Source: Pseudopedobacter beijingensis (GTDB lineage Bacteria; Bacteroidota; Bacteroidia; Sphingobacteriales; Sphingobacteriaceae). From it: a DNA stretch of 64,000 bases. Shown here one piece after another: positions 44,725 through 53,965 of the stretch. Made by a program: the position numbers and the translations under genes. The stretch spans positions 186,001-250,000 of the forward strand of contig NZ_JBHUDG010000051.1 in the NCBI RefSeq assembly GCF_042678145.1, read 5' to 3'. How positions within the stretch are numbered: position 1 is the stretch's first letter; every line of letters starts with the position of its first letter. The notes below the pieces were generated by a model. The model was not told the origin of the DNA, did no database searches, and saw only the letters and a list, made by a program, of their open reading frames with translations.

Positions 44725-46161
44725 TTACTCAACACCCCATTTATCTGTTCTGAATGAAGATGCCGGTAAATTATGGTTATTATACAGGTTCCCCTCTACC
44801 CATGCTTTAAAGGCATATCTGGCTGCTACTGGCTTATTTACTTGTGGCGAAGTTAATATAATTGTACTGCCGCTTACTACTGGCGTTGCGGGATGAAATT
44901 TTTTGTCTGAACCCGCTATTTCAAAGTTTGGCAAAGCTTTATTAGTTAATACCAAACCTCCTTCTGCATGATCAAAAGAAAGAATCATTTCATTGCCTTT
45001 GATTTTACTATTTTTATAGACCGGTCCCATATAGTAAATATCTTTTTTATTGTATGTTTTTGCCAAAGCGAGGTAAGAAAGCCTTTCGGAAACAGTAATC
45101 TTATCTGGTGGATGAATGGTATTCTCTGCACCAATATCTGTTAAAACTGCCATTCCGGAATTCTTGATTTTCTTTTCTGCAAATAACTGCGATTCTCTCA
45201 ATACCGGAACTAATGGTTGTAACTTTAAAAGTGCTGGCGAAAGTTTTTTTGCTTTTGAAATATAGGGAGCTATTTGTACATAGTAAAACGGAAAATCTCC
45301 TATTGCCCAGTCTTTACGCCATTGCTTTACCATAGCAGGGAACATTTTGAGATATAATTCAGGTTCGTTACGGTTTTGTTCTCCCTGGTACCATATTGCT
45401 CCTTTTACTCCATAACCAACTATCGGGTGTATCATTCCGTTAAATAATCCGGCATGGGTATTTTTATTTTCATTTTTCTCGTTAAGTTCTTGAGGAACTT
45501 TAGCCTCCGGAAATGCGGACAATGCTTTATCGCTCATCCAGGCCTGCACTAATGTTCCTCCCCAATCTGCTTCTACAATTGCAACAGGAACATTTAATTT
45601 CTCGTGAAGAATTTTTGCATAGAAATAAGCTACAGCACTAAAATTTGAAGTTGTCGAAGGTGATGCCCTCACCCAACTCCCTTTACAGTTGTCTAACGGT
45701 TTTTTCCAACTGATATTTTCTACATTAAAAAATCTGATCTGAGCATTTTCGGAATTTTTAACTGCTTCTTGCGATCCGCTTACCGGTTGATTTTTAAACC
45801 CTTTCAAAGGCATCTCCATATTGGATTGCCCAGATGCCAACCAAACTTCCCCTATCAAAATGTCTGATAATTTCAGCTCATCACCATCATTTATTGTCAT
45901 CGTAAAAGGGCCGCCTGCAACAGGAGTGCTTATCTTCACTTTCCAATTTCCTGCTTTATCCGGAGAAACTTTATAAGTTTTATTATCCCACGAAGTAGTA
46001 ATACTAACTGGATTTTTTGCCTTTCCCCAGATATTAACTTGTGTTTTTTGTTGTAAAACCATCCCATCCGAAAAAATGGATGGAATAGTAACTTTTGCTG
46101 ATAGTTTTCCTTCCATTAAAAGAAGGATAAATAAAAATGCAATAAATCTTGCTTTCGTCAT
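44725..46161 (-). CDS. Sialate O-acetylesterase-type SGNH carbohydrate esterase
   Basis: The ATG at 46161 gives 478 residues with a signal peptide (FIAFLFILLLMEGKLSA); an 18-codon upstream extension is rejected. Family blocks are IPSIFSDGMVLQQKTQVNIW, the nucleophile motif GEVWLASGQSNMEMPLKG (Ser in GQSN), IVEADWGGTLVQAWMS, KGAIWYQGEQNRNEPELYLK and the C-terminal catalytic Asp/His region DIGAENTIHPPDK. SASA-family enzymes remove acetyl groups from sialic acid or, in PULs, from acetylated plant or microbial glycans. It lies downstream of two sialidase-fold genes. Confidence 0.9.
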   Translation of the reverse strand: MTKARFIAFLFILLLMEGKLSAKVTIPSIFSDGMVLQQKTQVNIWGKAKNPVSITTSWDNKTYKVSPDKAGNWKVKISTPVAGGPFTMTINDGDELKLSDILIGEVWLASGQSNMEMPLKGFKNQPVSGSQEAVKNSENAQIRFFNVENISWKKPLDNCKGSWVRASPSTTSNFSAVAYFYAKILHEKLNVPVAIVEADWGGTLVQAWMSDKALSAFPEAKVPQELNEKNENKNTHAGLFNGMIHPIVGYGVKGAIWYQGEQNRNEPELYLKMFPAMVKQWRKDWAIGDFPFYYVQIAPYISKAKKLSPALLKLQPLVPVLRESQLFAEKKIKNSGMAVLTDIGAENTIHPPDKITVSERLSYLALAKTYNKKDIYYMGPVYKNSKIKGNEMILSFDHAEGGLVLTNKALPNFEIAGSDKKFHPATPVVSGSTIILTSPQVNKPVAARYAFKAWVEGNLYNNHNLPASSFRTDKWGVE

Positions 46162-46320
46162 GTTAAAATTGATTTTTAAAAAAATTAAGTTTATAAGCGA
46201 ATCTAAGCCATCCATCCCGAAATTCTATTACTTTTTTTCGCTTATTTATGGAAGATATTATCTCCTTAACCATTCTATGTTTTATAAAGATTATACGGTA
46301 TTTAGGAAAGATCATATCTA

Positions 46321-49300
46321 CTACCTAACAAACTTTACCACTTCACCTTTCAACTCCGCCATATATATTCCACTCACTAAGTGTAGAGGGAAACTCACTA
46401 AGTTTTGACCTTCTTTAATACTTACCTGAGTATTTAAAAGTTTTTTCCCTTGTATATCTCTAACTATAAATTGATCTGTAAAAGATATCTCACTATTTAT
46501 TAACAAATTCAATTGATTATTTTCTGTTGTATAATAAATCTTAAAAAGAGGATTGTCTAACGAGAAAAAAACACTCAATACATCTGAGTAAGTATATTGT
46601 CCATCCAAATCAATTTGCTGTACCCGATAGTAATTGTTTCCTTTTTGGGGTTGTTGATCTCTATATTCATAACGCATAGATTGATTTTCAACAGCTGAGC
46701 CTATATTCTCAAACTGTTTTCCATCAATACTTTTTAAAACGTTATAATGCGAATGATTTTCTTCTGAAAACACATTCCATTTTAACCGGATAGAATGCCC
46801 TTCTTTAACTGCTTCTACTTTCCCCCATTTAACAGGCAAAGGATTTTCATCTTCTTCCACTTTACCACCTATGATTAAAGCATTTGCCCCTGACAAACTT
46901 TTACCTATGCCAAAAGAGTTAGTGGATGTAGCTATACCTCCCCAGGCGTACAGTCGGAAAGTAATAGTTTTATTTGCAGTTACATTTTGTAAATGGGGAA
47001 TATTTGAAAGATTAATCTGCGGGACAGCCTGTCCATTATTAACTGTTGTATTAATTATATTATCAGCAGGGTCCGTATCGTAGAAATTTACACCATCTAT
47101 ACTATAACGCCAGCAATAATGGTGTGGTGCATTTTCCTGTACCCTTATTCTGGCATCTAAAGAAGTTAAAGACACTTTGTTTCCTGTTTTCGGTTTTATA
47201 GCAAACTGAAAATAGTTTCCATTATCTATTGCCTGTTGTTTAGTTGTTGTAACTGGAAAATTACCTACAAATGAATTGATAGAACTTTCTGATGCTGTAA
47301 CACCATTCCCCCGGGTTAAAATGGACGTTTCTATGTTCGCATTGAATGTGGTTGCAGGATCATTATTTTGTCTCCCATTCTTCCCATCAAATTGCCATGC
47401 TGTAACAATATTTTCATGTGTAGTCCCGTATAAAGCCAAACAATAATCATCAGTATAACGGGCAAAACCAAACCCTCCTGAAGTTGTTGATGCTCCCCAT
47501 GCATATAACCTGAATCTGATATTATGAACTGATGCCACATTTTGTAATCCAACTATTGCAGACAAATCCATCTCTTTCATATACCCCGTACCTGCCGTCC
47601 CTATAAATGGAACATCAGTGTTTCCTAATTCTATAAATTCTCCATCGTTTACACTATAGCTCCATCTATACACTACAGGTCCCGCAGAATTACGTCTTAC
47701 TTTATAGCGAAGCTTATTTAATGAAACATATTGTCCACTTTGAGGCTGCACTGAAAATTCATAAAAATCGTTACCGATTAATGCTTCCGCTTTATTATGA
47801 ACAGGAGCTGTAGAATAATAACCATAATTTAAATTCGCTGGAGTAAAGCCATTTCCACGTGTCAGACTTGATGTCATTAGCAATGTACTATTAGTTTCTG
47901 CTGCTTTATTATTAAGTGCTGTACCTGTCTGTGTATCAAACTTCCAGCCTACCAAAGGTGCTTCCTGTACTGGAGTTTCGTAAACTTGCCCGCCAATAAC
48001 CAGACTCGGACTGGTATCTCCTGTTCCAAATCTACCTATCGAAAATCTCCCGGAAGAACTGGTTGAACCCCAGATATATAATCTAAAAGTTATCTTTTGT
48101 GTAGACGGTACATTTTGAAGATCGGGATAATTTACCATCCTGATGGTAGGCTGCACTGCTTGTTCTGCACTTTCTACCATACCAAAATATTCTCCGGAAC
48201 CTATTTCCGTAAAGTTTGTCCCGTCTTTACTATAAGCCCAGCGATAACTTTTTGGTCCATTGGATATTCTGGAAAACACAGCATCAATAGAGGTTAAGTT
48301 AACACTATACCCCGGTTTTGCCTGAACTTCAAACTGGATATATTCATCACGAACAATAGCATTTGCTTTTAAATTGTGCTGACTTTTACTGGTTACACTA
48401 AATGAACGATCAAAACTAGCGGCATTAAGTCCATTACCTCTGGACAATGCAGAAACATTTAACCCAGTGTTTGTATAGGATGCATTAACAGCAGGTTCTG
48501 AACCCCCAGTTGCTGGTGCTCCAAACTGCCACGAAATTACCGCCGGATCTGACTGTGTCAATGATCCCAAATCTACAGGAGAATCTGCCATAGTGAGATT
48601 CCTAAAATTAGGGAGGCGGTGGAATGTAATCATATTAGCATCATGCCAATCTGAACCATACCAGGATGTCCGTGAAACTGCAACAATATCGTTTCCTTCA
48701 AACTGCCAGTCTACATATTGAAACCCAAAATTCTCTCTACGGGTAATCAAATCTCCTTCGTTCCATCTGATTACTTTATAATGTTCCTGCCAGTTTTTCA
48801 AATCTGTTGAGCTCATTAACATCAACACATTCCGCTGGTTGTATGGATTATTGGTTGAATTATTGCTCCATCCAGAAAACACTATAGTTATTTTATTAAC
48901 AATAGACCAATATTTTCCCGAAGCAGCATCGTAACGTATGCTAAACTTAGTCATAGCTCCAGGGAAATGAATAAATCCAGTGGTTGGATCAAAACTCGTT
49001 GTTTGTCCGTCTGCAGATACATTTAGTTTCGCAGCTACTTCATACCGGGGTATTCCTGTCGCATATCCGTTCATGTCCAGGGTTCCATTAACTGGTTGAA
49101 CGGTAGACATACGTATAATATTCACTATTCTCCCATCAGGATCAACCACGGCATTTCCTTCGCACCACTCTGGCTTATCTGCATTAAACCAACTTGGATT
49201 TAACTCTACGGAAGTGGATTTTGTCCAACTGGAAGCCTTCAAAAGATCTGCTCCTATGGGTGCCGAAAATACAAAAGCATGAAAATTACGTTCGTTATTG

Positions 49301-49809
49301 GCATCCGGACTTTCTTCAAAAGCTTTCCATATACGCCCGTTATGCACCACAACGGGGGTAGGTGCTGTATGAAACCGTCCTGATAAAAGAACTCCATTAC
49401 TTGCATCTGTTGATGTTGTCCAGCTATTTCCTCCGTCTGTTGATTTATGTATAACTATATTATTAAACGATTTGGCTACTCCCAATAAATACACTGCATT
49501 ATCATGATAAAATAATGAAGACCAATGGCTGTCTTTTACTAAATTAAGTAATTGCCAGGTTGCACCATTATCTACTGATTTATAAACCGCACTAATTGTT
49601 GATGTTATATCATGTGAAACCAAATAGCTTCCGTCTGGCATAACCACAATTCCGGGAGATGCATAGCTATTATTTAGAGGGTCTGGACTTTCTGCTACTA
49701 CCGTTCCCGGAAAAGGAGTCTGTGCTATTAAACTAACTGGTTTAATAGCACAGATACAAAACAGAATAAAACAAATTATAGCTAACGATGTGAAATTATT
49801 CCTTTTCAT
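46321..49809 (-). CDS. Sialidase-fold protein with three novel beta modules and T9SS sorting domain
   Basis: The 1162 residues break down as follows. Signal peptide, 1-29. Six-bladed propeller-like domain, ~33-410, with Asp boxes SVDNGATW and STDGGNSW. Three copies of a ~185-residue module at ~425-610, 618-797 and 800-984, each with W(Q/K)F, (S/T)RGNG, Y..F.V/I.P..G, Y.W.YS.DG, LQNV, FRLY.WG and F.IG/F.RY. Fn3-like domain, ~991-1080. T9SS type A C-terminal domain, ~1088-1162, ending ELKGEVVKFVR. The N-terminal strand reads YASPGIVVMPDGSYLVSHD where sialidases have (F/Y)RIP, so the usual arginine is absent. Hydrolysis of sialic acid should not be assumed. Confidence 0.85.
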   Translation of the reverse strand: MKRNNFTSLAIICFILFCICAIKPVSLIAQTPFPGTVVAESPDPLNNSYASPGIVVMPDGSYLVSHDITSTISAVYKSVDNGATWQLLNLVKDSHWSSLFYHDNAVYLLGVAKSFNNIVIHKSTDGGNSWTTSTDASNGVLLSGRFHTAPTPVVVHNGRIWKAFEESPDANNERNFHAFVFSAPIGADLLKASSWTKSTSVELNPSWFNADKPEWCEGNAVVDPDGRIVNIIRMSTVQPVNGTLDMNGYATGIPRYEVAAKLNVSADGQTTSFDPTTGFIHFPGAMTKFSIRYDAASGKYWSIVNKITIVFSGWSNNSTNNPYNQRNVLMLMSSTDLKNWQEHYKVIRWNEGDLITRRENFGFQYVDWQFEGNDIVAVSRTSWYGSDWHDANMITFHRLPNFRNLTMADSPVDLGSLTQSDPAVISWQFGAPATGGSEPAVNASYTNTGLNVSALSRGNGLNAASFDRSFSVTSKSQHNLKANAIVRDEYIQFEVQAKPGYSVNLTSIDAVFSRISNGPKSYRWAYSKDGTNFTEIGSGEYFGMVESAEQAVQPTIRMVNYPDLQNVPSTQKITFRLYIWGSTSSSGRFSIGRFGTGDTSPSLVIGGQVYETPVQEAPLVGWKFDTQTGTALNNKAAETNSTLLMTSSLTRGNGFTPANLNYGYYSTAPVHNKAEALIGNDFYEFSVQPQSGQYVSLNKLRYKVRRNSAGPVVYRWSYSVNDGEFIELGNTDVPFIGTAGTGYMKEMDLSAIVGLQNVASVHNIRFRLYAWGASTTSGGFGFARYTDDYCLALYGTTHENIVTAWQFDGKNGRQNNDPATTFNANIETSILTRGNGVTASESSINSFVGNFPVTTTKQQAIDNGNYFQFAIKPKTGNKVSLTSLDARIRVQENAPHHYCWRYSIDGVNFYDTDPADNIINTTVNNGQAVPQINLSNIPHLQNVTANKTITFRLYAWGGIATSTNSFGIGKSLSGANALIIGGKVEEDENPLPVKWGKVEAVKEGHSIRLKWNVFSEENHSHYNVLKSIDGKQFENIGSAVENQSMRYEYRDQQPQKGNNYYRVQQIDLDGQYTYSDVLSVFFSLDNPLFKIYYTTENNQLNLLINSEISFTDQFIVRDIQGKKLLNTQVSIKEGQNLVSFPLHLVSGIYMAELKGEVVKFVR

Positions 49810-49874
49810 TTTGTTAAAGTTTGATAAACAGAAGTCATTAATTCCTGAAAGTTGTAAGGCTAAACAACATATAA

Positions 49875-51632
49875 CTACAGCTTTCTTCCTCCTAACTGTA
49901 TGTTATTTTCTAGCTTCAGATACGCTGGTTTATTTACCATATTAATAATATGACAGCGTAAAACAACTCCTCTGCTCCCTTCTATCCTGTTTAATTCTTT
50001 ATATATCTGTAAAAAAAGTGTAGGTTCAGGTATGCTGTTACCTGGTCTGTTCTCTACTGGGATGTAGTAGTTTGTAATAGGTAAAAACTTTTCACCATAT
50101 ATGCAATATTCCCATTTTAATTTCACATCTGCTCCGTCAGAAACTGGTGTATAATCTAAAGTTTCTAAAGAGAAGGCTTTTATATTATTGGCTGAAAGCG
50201 TTATATCAAAATATCTTTCCAATTTTAATGTCTGTGTAAAGTTTCGGGCTATTTTTCCCGGGTTTACAATATCAAACACACCCGGAGAGGACTGTTTTAG
50301 TCCATTACCTGTACTCACTTTAAAACTAAAATCTCCCTCTGTGAAATCAGAATTTGCCAACTTCCCAACAGGTATATTCACTAAGTTTGGATGTTTCGTA
50401 TATACCTTTAAATCTTCTGGTTCTTCGTTTTTGTTGCTATTTCTAAAATCCTTTATACGGTGAAAAGTAATCATATTAGCATCATGATACCTATAGCCGT
50501 ACCATGAGGTTCTGCTTGCAAAAGCAATATCCTTATCATCAAAAACCCAATCGATATACTGAAAACCGAAAGTATCCCATGTACGCAGATGAGCTCCCTC
50601 GTTATAACGTAGTATTTTTTTCCTTATGTCCCAATGCTGCAAATCTTTAGAACTCATCAATACCAATACATTTCTTTGGTGCCAGTTTCCATTATAGGTT
50701 TCTTCTGTATTTTTGAATGAAGAAATTTTATTGGTAATAGTCCAATACAGTTTTGAAACAGGATCGTACCGTATGGTGAATTTAGTTTCGGCTCCAGGAA
50801 AATGGACAAAGTTACGAGGCTCGTTCTTAAATTCCATTTTCATATTCTTTTCATCGATATCTATAATAGTAGCTAGCTCGTTTCTTGGTTTTCCTTTTGC
50901 TACTCCTTCTATTTCATAGTCAACTCCTTTTCCCGTCCAAGTTTCAAATCGTATAACATCGACCAATTTACCTTCTGGTGTAACAACAATATTTCCTTCC
51001 AACCAGTTTGGACGTTTTGCATTGAGCCATTTTTCATCAAAACGAATACTGTTTGTTCTTTTCCAATTAGAGGCTTTTAGTAAATCTGCATTCTCATCTG
51101 CACAGATTGCCAATGCATGAAAATCTCTCCGGTTTTCGGGATCAAAAGCTTCTTCGTAGGCTCTCCATATTTTACCCTTATGAATTACAACAGGAACTGG
51201 TCCTGTATGATAAAGTCCTTTCGCCAAAATACCAGTATATTCATCAACCGGATTAGACCAGGTTTTGCCTTTATCTTCTGATCTGTAAATAACAATATTT
51301 CCCCATCCCTTTGTTGTCCCCATTAAGTATACATTACCTTTATGTTCAAATATATTCGCCCAAATCAATGGCGAAACTCTTGAAAGCAGGTTCCAGGTTT
51401 TACCTTTATCTTTAGATATATGCACACTAGTTCCTCTGTTATAATCGTGAGAGACCAGATAGTCTCCGTTAGACAATATTACAATTGAAGGGGAAGCTAC
51501 TTTTTTTCTGATTGGATCGTCCTTTGACTCGAAAACTACGGTTCCCGGAAATGGATTTACTAACTGACCAAGAGAGAATTGGCTATAAACCAGTAGTAAT
51601 ACTATCAATAAAGTACGTAAATAATTATTCAT
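49875..51632 (-). CDS. Sialidase-fold (BNR) protein, paralogue of the upstream half of the 1162-residue protein
   Basis: This 585-residue exported protein has a signal peptide (LLIVLLLVYSQFSLGQ). The propeller with Asp boxes SKDKGKTW and SEDKGKTW aligns throughout with residues ~33-405 of the next protein: shared HFPGAxTKFxIRYD, RNVLxLMSSxDLxxW, FGFQYxDWxF and SRTSWYGxxxHDANMITFHR. The RIP arginine is replaced here too (VASPSIVILSNGDYLVSHD). The C-terminal ~180 residues form a different beta-rich domain without a T9SS signal. It probably acts on the same glycan as its paralogue; the specificity is unknown. Confidence 0.83.
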   Translation of the reverse strand: MNNYLRTLLIVLLLVYSQFSLGQLVNPFPGTVVFESKDDPIRKKVASPSIVILSNGDYLVSHDYNRGTSVHISKDKGKTWNLLSRVSPLIWANIFEHKGNVYLMGTTKGWGNIVIYRSEDKGKTWSNPVDEYTGILAKGLYHTGPVPVVIHKGKIWRAYEEAFDPENRRDFHALAICADENADLLKASNWKRTNSIRFDEKWLNAKRPNWLEGNIVVTPEGKLVDVIRFETWTGKGVDYEIEGVAKGKPRNELATIIDIDEKNMKMEFKNEPRNFVHFPGAETKFTIRYDPVSKLYWTITNKISSFKNTEETYNGNWHQRNVLVLMSSKDLQHWDIRKKILRYNEGAHLRTWDTFGFQYIDWVFDDKDIAFASRTSWYGYRYHDANMITFHRIKDFRNSNKNEEPEDLKVYTKHPNLVNIPVGKLANSDFTEGDFSFKVSTGNGLKQSSPGVFDIVNPGKIARNFTQTLKLERYFDITLSANNIKAFSLETLDYTPVSDGADVKLKWEYCIYGEKFLPITNYYIPVENRPGNSIPEPTLFLQIYKELNRIEGSRGVVLRCHIINMVNKPAYLKLENNIQLGGRKL

Positions 51633-51673
51633 GATAATGTTTTAGAAATGTGGTGATATATCTGTTTTTTATA

Positions 51674-51828
51674 GTACATGACAAAAAACTATTCGTCATC
51701 GAGTGAAGCGAAGCAATCTCTATGGACAAAAAACGTAGATTGCTTCGTTCCCGAATCGAGTTCGGGACAGGCTATTCTTTCTCGGAATGACACATTTTTT
51801 GTTTGTTTATAGCATTTTTGTCATGTAC
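51674..51828. repeat. Nested palindromic intergenic element B
   Basis: Outer arms GTACATGACAAAA at 51674-51686 and TTTTGTCATGTAC at 51816-51828 are perfect complements. An inner stem, CGAAGCAATCT at 51709-51719 with AGATTGCTTCG at 51737-51747, is also perfect. The pair GTCATCGAG (51695-51703) and CTCGGAATGAC (51781-51791) forms a middle stem. The 155-bp element is non-coding and lies in the 378-bp gap between a DUF5017 gene and a sialidase-fold gene. It looks like a mobile or REP-type palindrome. Confidence 0.7.
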
Positions 51829-51913
51829 CAAACTATTTTTTATAATATTCTCAACAGAAATCATTAAAAATGGACATACTGAACGACATGTCCTGCTACG
51901 AGAATTTTAAATC

Positions 51914-51953
51914 AAGGAACTTCTTTTCCGATTTTAATCAGAAGAAGTTCCTT
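51914..51953. terminator. Hairpin after the Sus/DUF5017 operon
   Basis: AAGGAACTTCTT at 51914-51925 pairs perfectly over 12 bp with AAGAAGTTCCTT at 51942-51953. It lies 58 bp past the stop of the last DUF5017 gene and probably ends the SusCD transcript. Confidence 0.6.
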
Positions 51954-52010
51954 TTATCTTGTTTTTATAACATTAATCTTTGTAGATACTTGTTATTATC
52001 AACCCTTAAT

Positions 52011-53024
52011 TTATGGTATTATGCTTACGTTTAGTTTTCTGATAATTTCTGGTTGTTGATTTGACTGGGTATTTGATGCAATAAATACCACTTCATAATT
52101 ACCTGCTTTTTTATACACGTATTTATAAACCATTTCATTTTTGCCTTTTTGGGCAATAATTACCGTGGGTTTATCTTTTCCGGCATTAAATTGAGGTAGC
52201 GCTAATGGATCACTTATAGCATAACCTTCTTTAAATGGGCCTGTCATATTATTGAAAACCCCATTCCACATTACCTGCGTAGACGTAGTAGTAGGAAGAC
52301 TCCCTGATTGTTCTGCAGCTGCAGGATTCAATACCCATTGAAAACCAAAACCATTTTGATTATACAATTGACTTGAAAGTGATGGATTATCTTCTACAAC
52401 TCCTTGCAAACTAGAGTTAACTACTCTAAACTGTACTCTATTCGAAGAAGCTTGTGTAGTACAATACCAAGCCAAATAAACTGGTTTTCCTTCTTTAAAG
52501 ATGTCCGATATATCTGAAACACCTGAATTTGTGTAATTAGCTATATCTCCTGGAATGGTTGGTAAAGAAAATCTATTCGTAATATTTTTCCATGTTGCCG
52601 CTTTCACACTAGTATAAGCATTAATACTATTTTTATCTCCATTAAAATCTGTGGAATACATTAAATGGGCACAATCCCAATTAATTTCAGTATTATTATT
52701 AGGTGATTTACCAGACTGAAAACTAAGATTAGCAACAACATCATAGAACCGTTCTGTATCCTTATAAGCATAATCATTACCTACAGCACCGGAATAGAAA
52801 TTGATTAAATCTGGATTACCTTGCAATATAAATCTAACAGTATCCCCTACTTTTATTGTATTGCTTCCTTCCACACTTGCTTCAAATTCCATTGTCTTTG
52901 GAGCAGTAGGATCCTCCACATCTATTTTCGGACGCTCGATAGCTTCTTCCGGATCTTTATTACATGACGCCATCAGTGCCAGCACACTTAGCATCAAAGT
53001 ATATTTTTTTATGTTCCTTTTCAT
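52011..53024 (-). CDS. DUF5017 surface lipoprotein, second copy
   Basis: The ATG at 53024 (an ATG two codons earlier is an alternative) gives 337 residues with a lipoprotein signal (MLSVLALMASCNKDPEEAI). The body contains VGDTVRFILQGNPDLINFYS GAVGNDYAYKDTERF, a cadherin/Ig-like N-terminal domain, and VQFRVVNSS, FQWVLNPAAAE and GPFKEGYAISDPLALPQFN. It ends with KKAGNYEVVFIASNTQSNQQ. It parallels the preceding protein throughout, so the two arose by tandem duplication. DUF5017 proteins sit beside SusD and are believed to be surface glycan-binding proteins. Confidence 0.85.
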   Translation of the reverse strand: MKRNIKKYTLMLSVLALMASCNKDPEEAIERPKIDVEDPTAPKTMEFEASVEGSNTIKVGDTVRFILQGNPDLINFYSGAVGNDYAYKDTERFYDVVANLSFQSGKSPNNNTEINWDCAHLMYSTDFNGDKNSINAYTSVKAATWKNITNRFSLPTIPGDIANYTNSGVSDISDIFKEGKPVYLAWYCTTQASSNRVQFRVVNSSLQGVVEDNPSLSSQLYNQNGFGFQWVLNPAAAEQSGSLPTTTSTQVMWNGVFNNMTGPFKEGYAISDPLALPQFNAGKDKPTVIIAQKGKNEMVYKYVYKKAGNYEVVFIASNTQSNQQPEIIRKLNVSIIP

Positions 53025-53036
53025 AACCATTTTTTA

Positions 53037-53963
53037 TTATTCAATAGTTAGCTTTATTCTTTTAACGGTTTCTTTTCTTCCATTAAAATTCACATTATAA
53101 CCTACAAAAACGACTTCATACTCTCCTGCTTTATCAAAAGTGTAGAAATATTCTGTCACGTTTTCGTTCTGAATACTTTTTATAACCTCATGCTTATCAA
53201 GACCTAAATTCATCTGTTCAGAAATAGCTACAGGCCCACTAATTGCGTAACCTTCTTTAAATGGTCCAGTTGTATTATTGAAAGTACCGGTCCATAGAAT
53301 TCGAGAGGTATTAACATTGGGCTGGGTAGCATCCAGACTAGCGGCTTCATTTAAAACCCACCTAAAGTCTAGCTTTACTTGAGAATATAACACACTGGAA
53401 GGATTGTTAGCGTCCAATGATTCACCATTTATATTGAAATCCGATACCTGAAATTGTGTTCTGCTTGAAGCTTCATTCGTTTTACAGCGCCAGGCAAAAT
53501 AAACGTTTTTCCCTCCTTCAAATAAATCTGCAATATCCGCAGTACCAGAATCAGAAAAAGAAGCTGATGTGCCTACAATGGGAGGAATATTAAACCTATT
53601 GGATATACTAATCCAATTTGCAGCCTTCACATTTTCATAAGTATAGTCTCCATTAAAATCGGTAGTATAAAGCAAATCGGCACAATCTTCATTATTTCCT
53701 GCATATTTTGCAGATCTAAAATTTAAACTAGGTATTATTTCATAAACACGATCTTTATCGTGATAAGTATAATCATACCCAACTATTCCTGAATAGAAAT
53801 TTATCATATCAGGACTCCCTTCTATCTCAAACCTAATCCTTTCTCCTACTGCATAAACATTTTTCTCTGTTGAGACATTAAAAACAGGAGCTGAGACCTC
53901 ATAAGGATCTTTACATGCTGCTACTCCAAGCAACATTCCTATAAATGTTAAATACTTTTTCAT
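53037..53963 (-). CDS. DUF5017 surface lipoprotein, first copy
   Basis: The ATG at 53963 (an ATG three codons upstream overlaps susD) gives 308 residues with a lipoprotein signal (KKYLTFIGMLLGVAACKDPY). It shows VGERIRFEIEGSPDMINFYS, ISNRFNIPPIVGTSASFSDS, ADLFEGGKNVYFAWRCKTNE and GPFKEGYAISGPVAISEQMN. It is about as long as and clearly similar to the second copy downstream. It follows susD directly, is expected to be surface-exposed, and probably binds the PUL's glycan. Confidence 0.86.
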   Translation of the reverse strand: MKKYLTFIGMLLGVAACKDPYEVSAPVFNVSTEKNVYAVGERIRFEIEGSPDMINFYSGIVGYDYTYHDKDRVYEIIPSLNFRSAKYAGNNEDCADLLYTTDFNGDYTYENVKAANWISISNRFNIPPIVGTSASFSDSGTADIADLFEGGKNVYFAWRCKTNEASSRTQFQVSDFNINGESLDANNPSSVLYSQVKLDFRWVLNEAASLDATQPNVNTSRILWTGTFNNTTGPFKEGYAISGPVAISEQMNLGLDKHEVIKSIQNENVTEYFYTFDKAGEYEVVFVGYNVNFNGRKETVKRIKLTIE

Positions 53964-53965
53964 CT

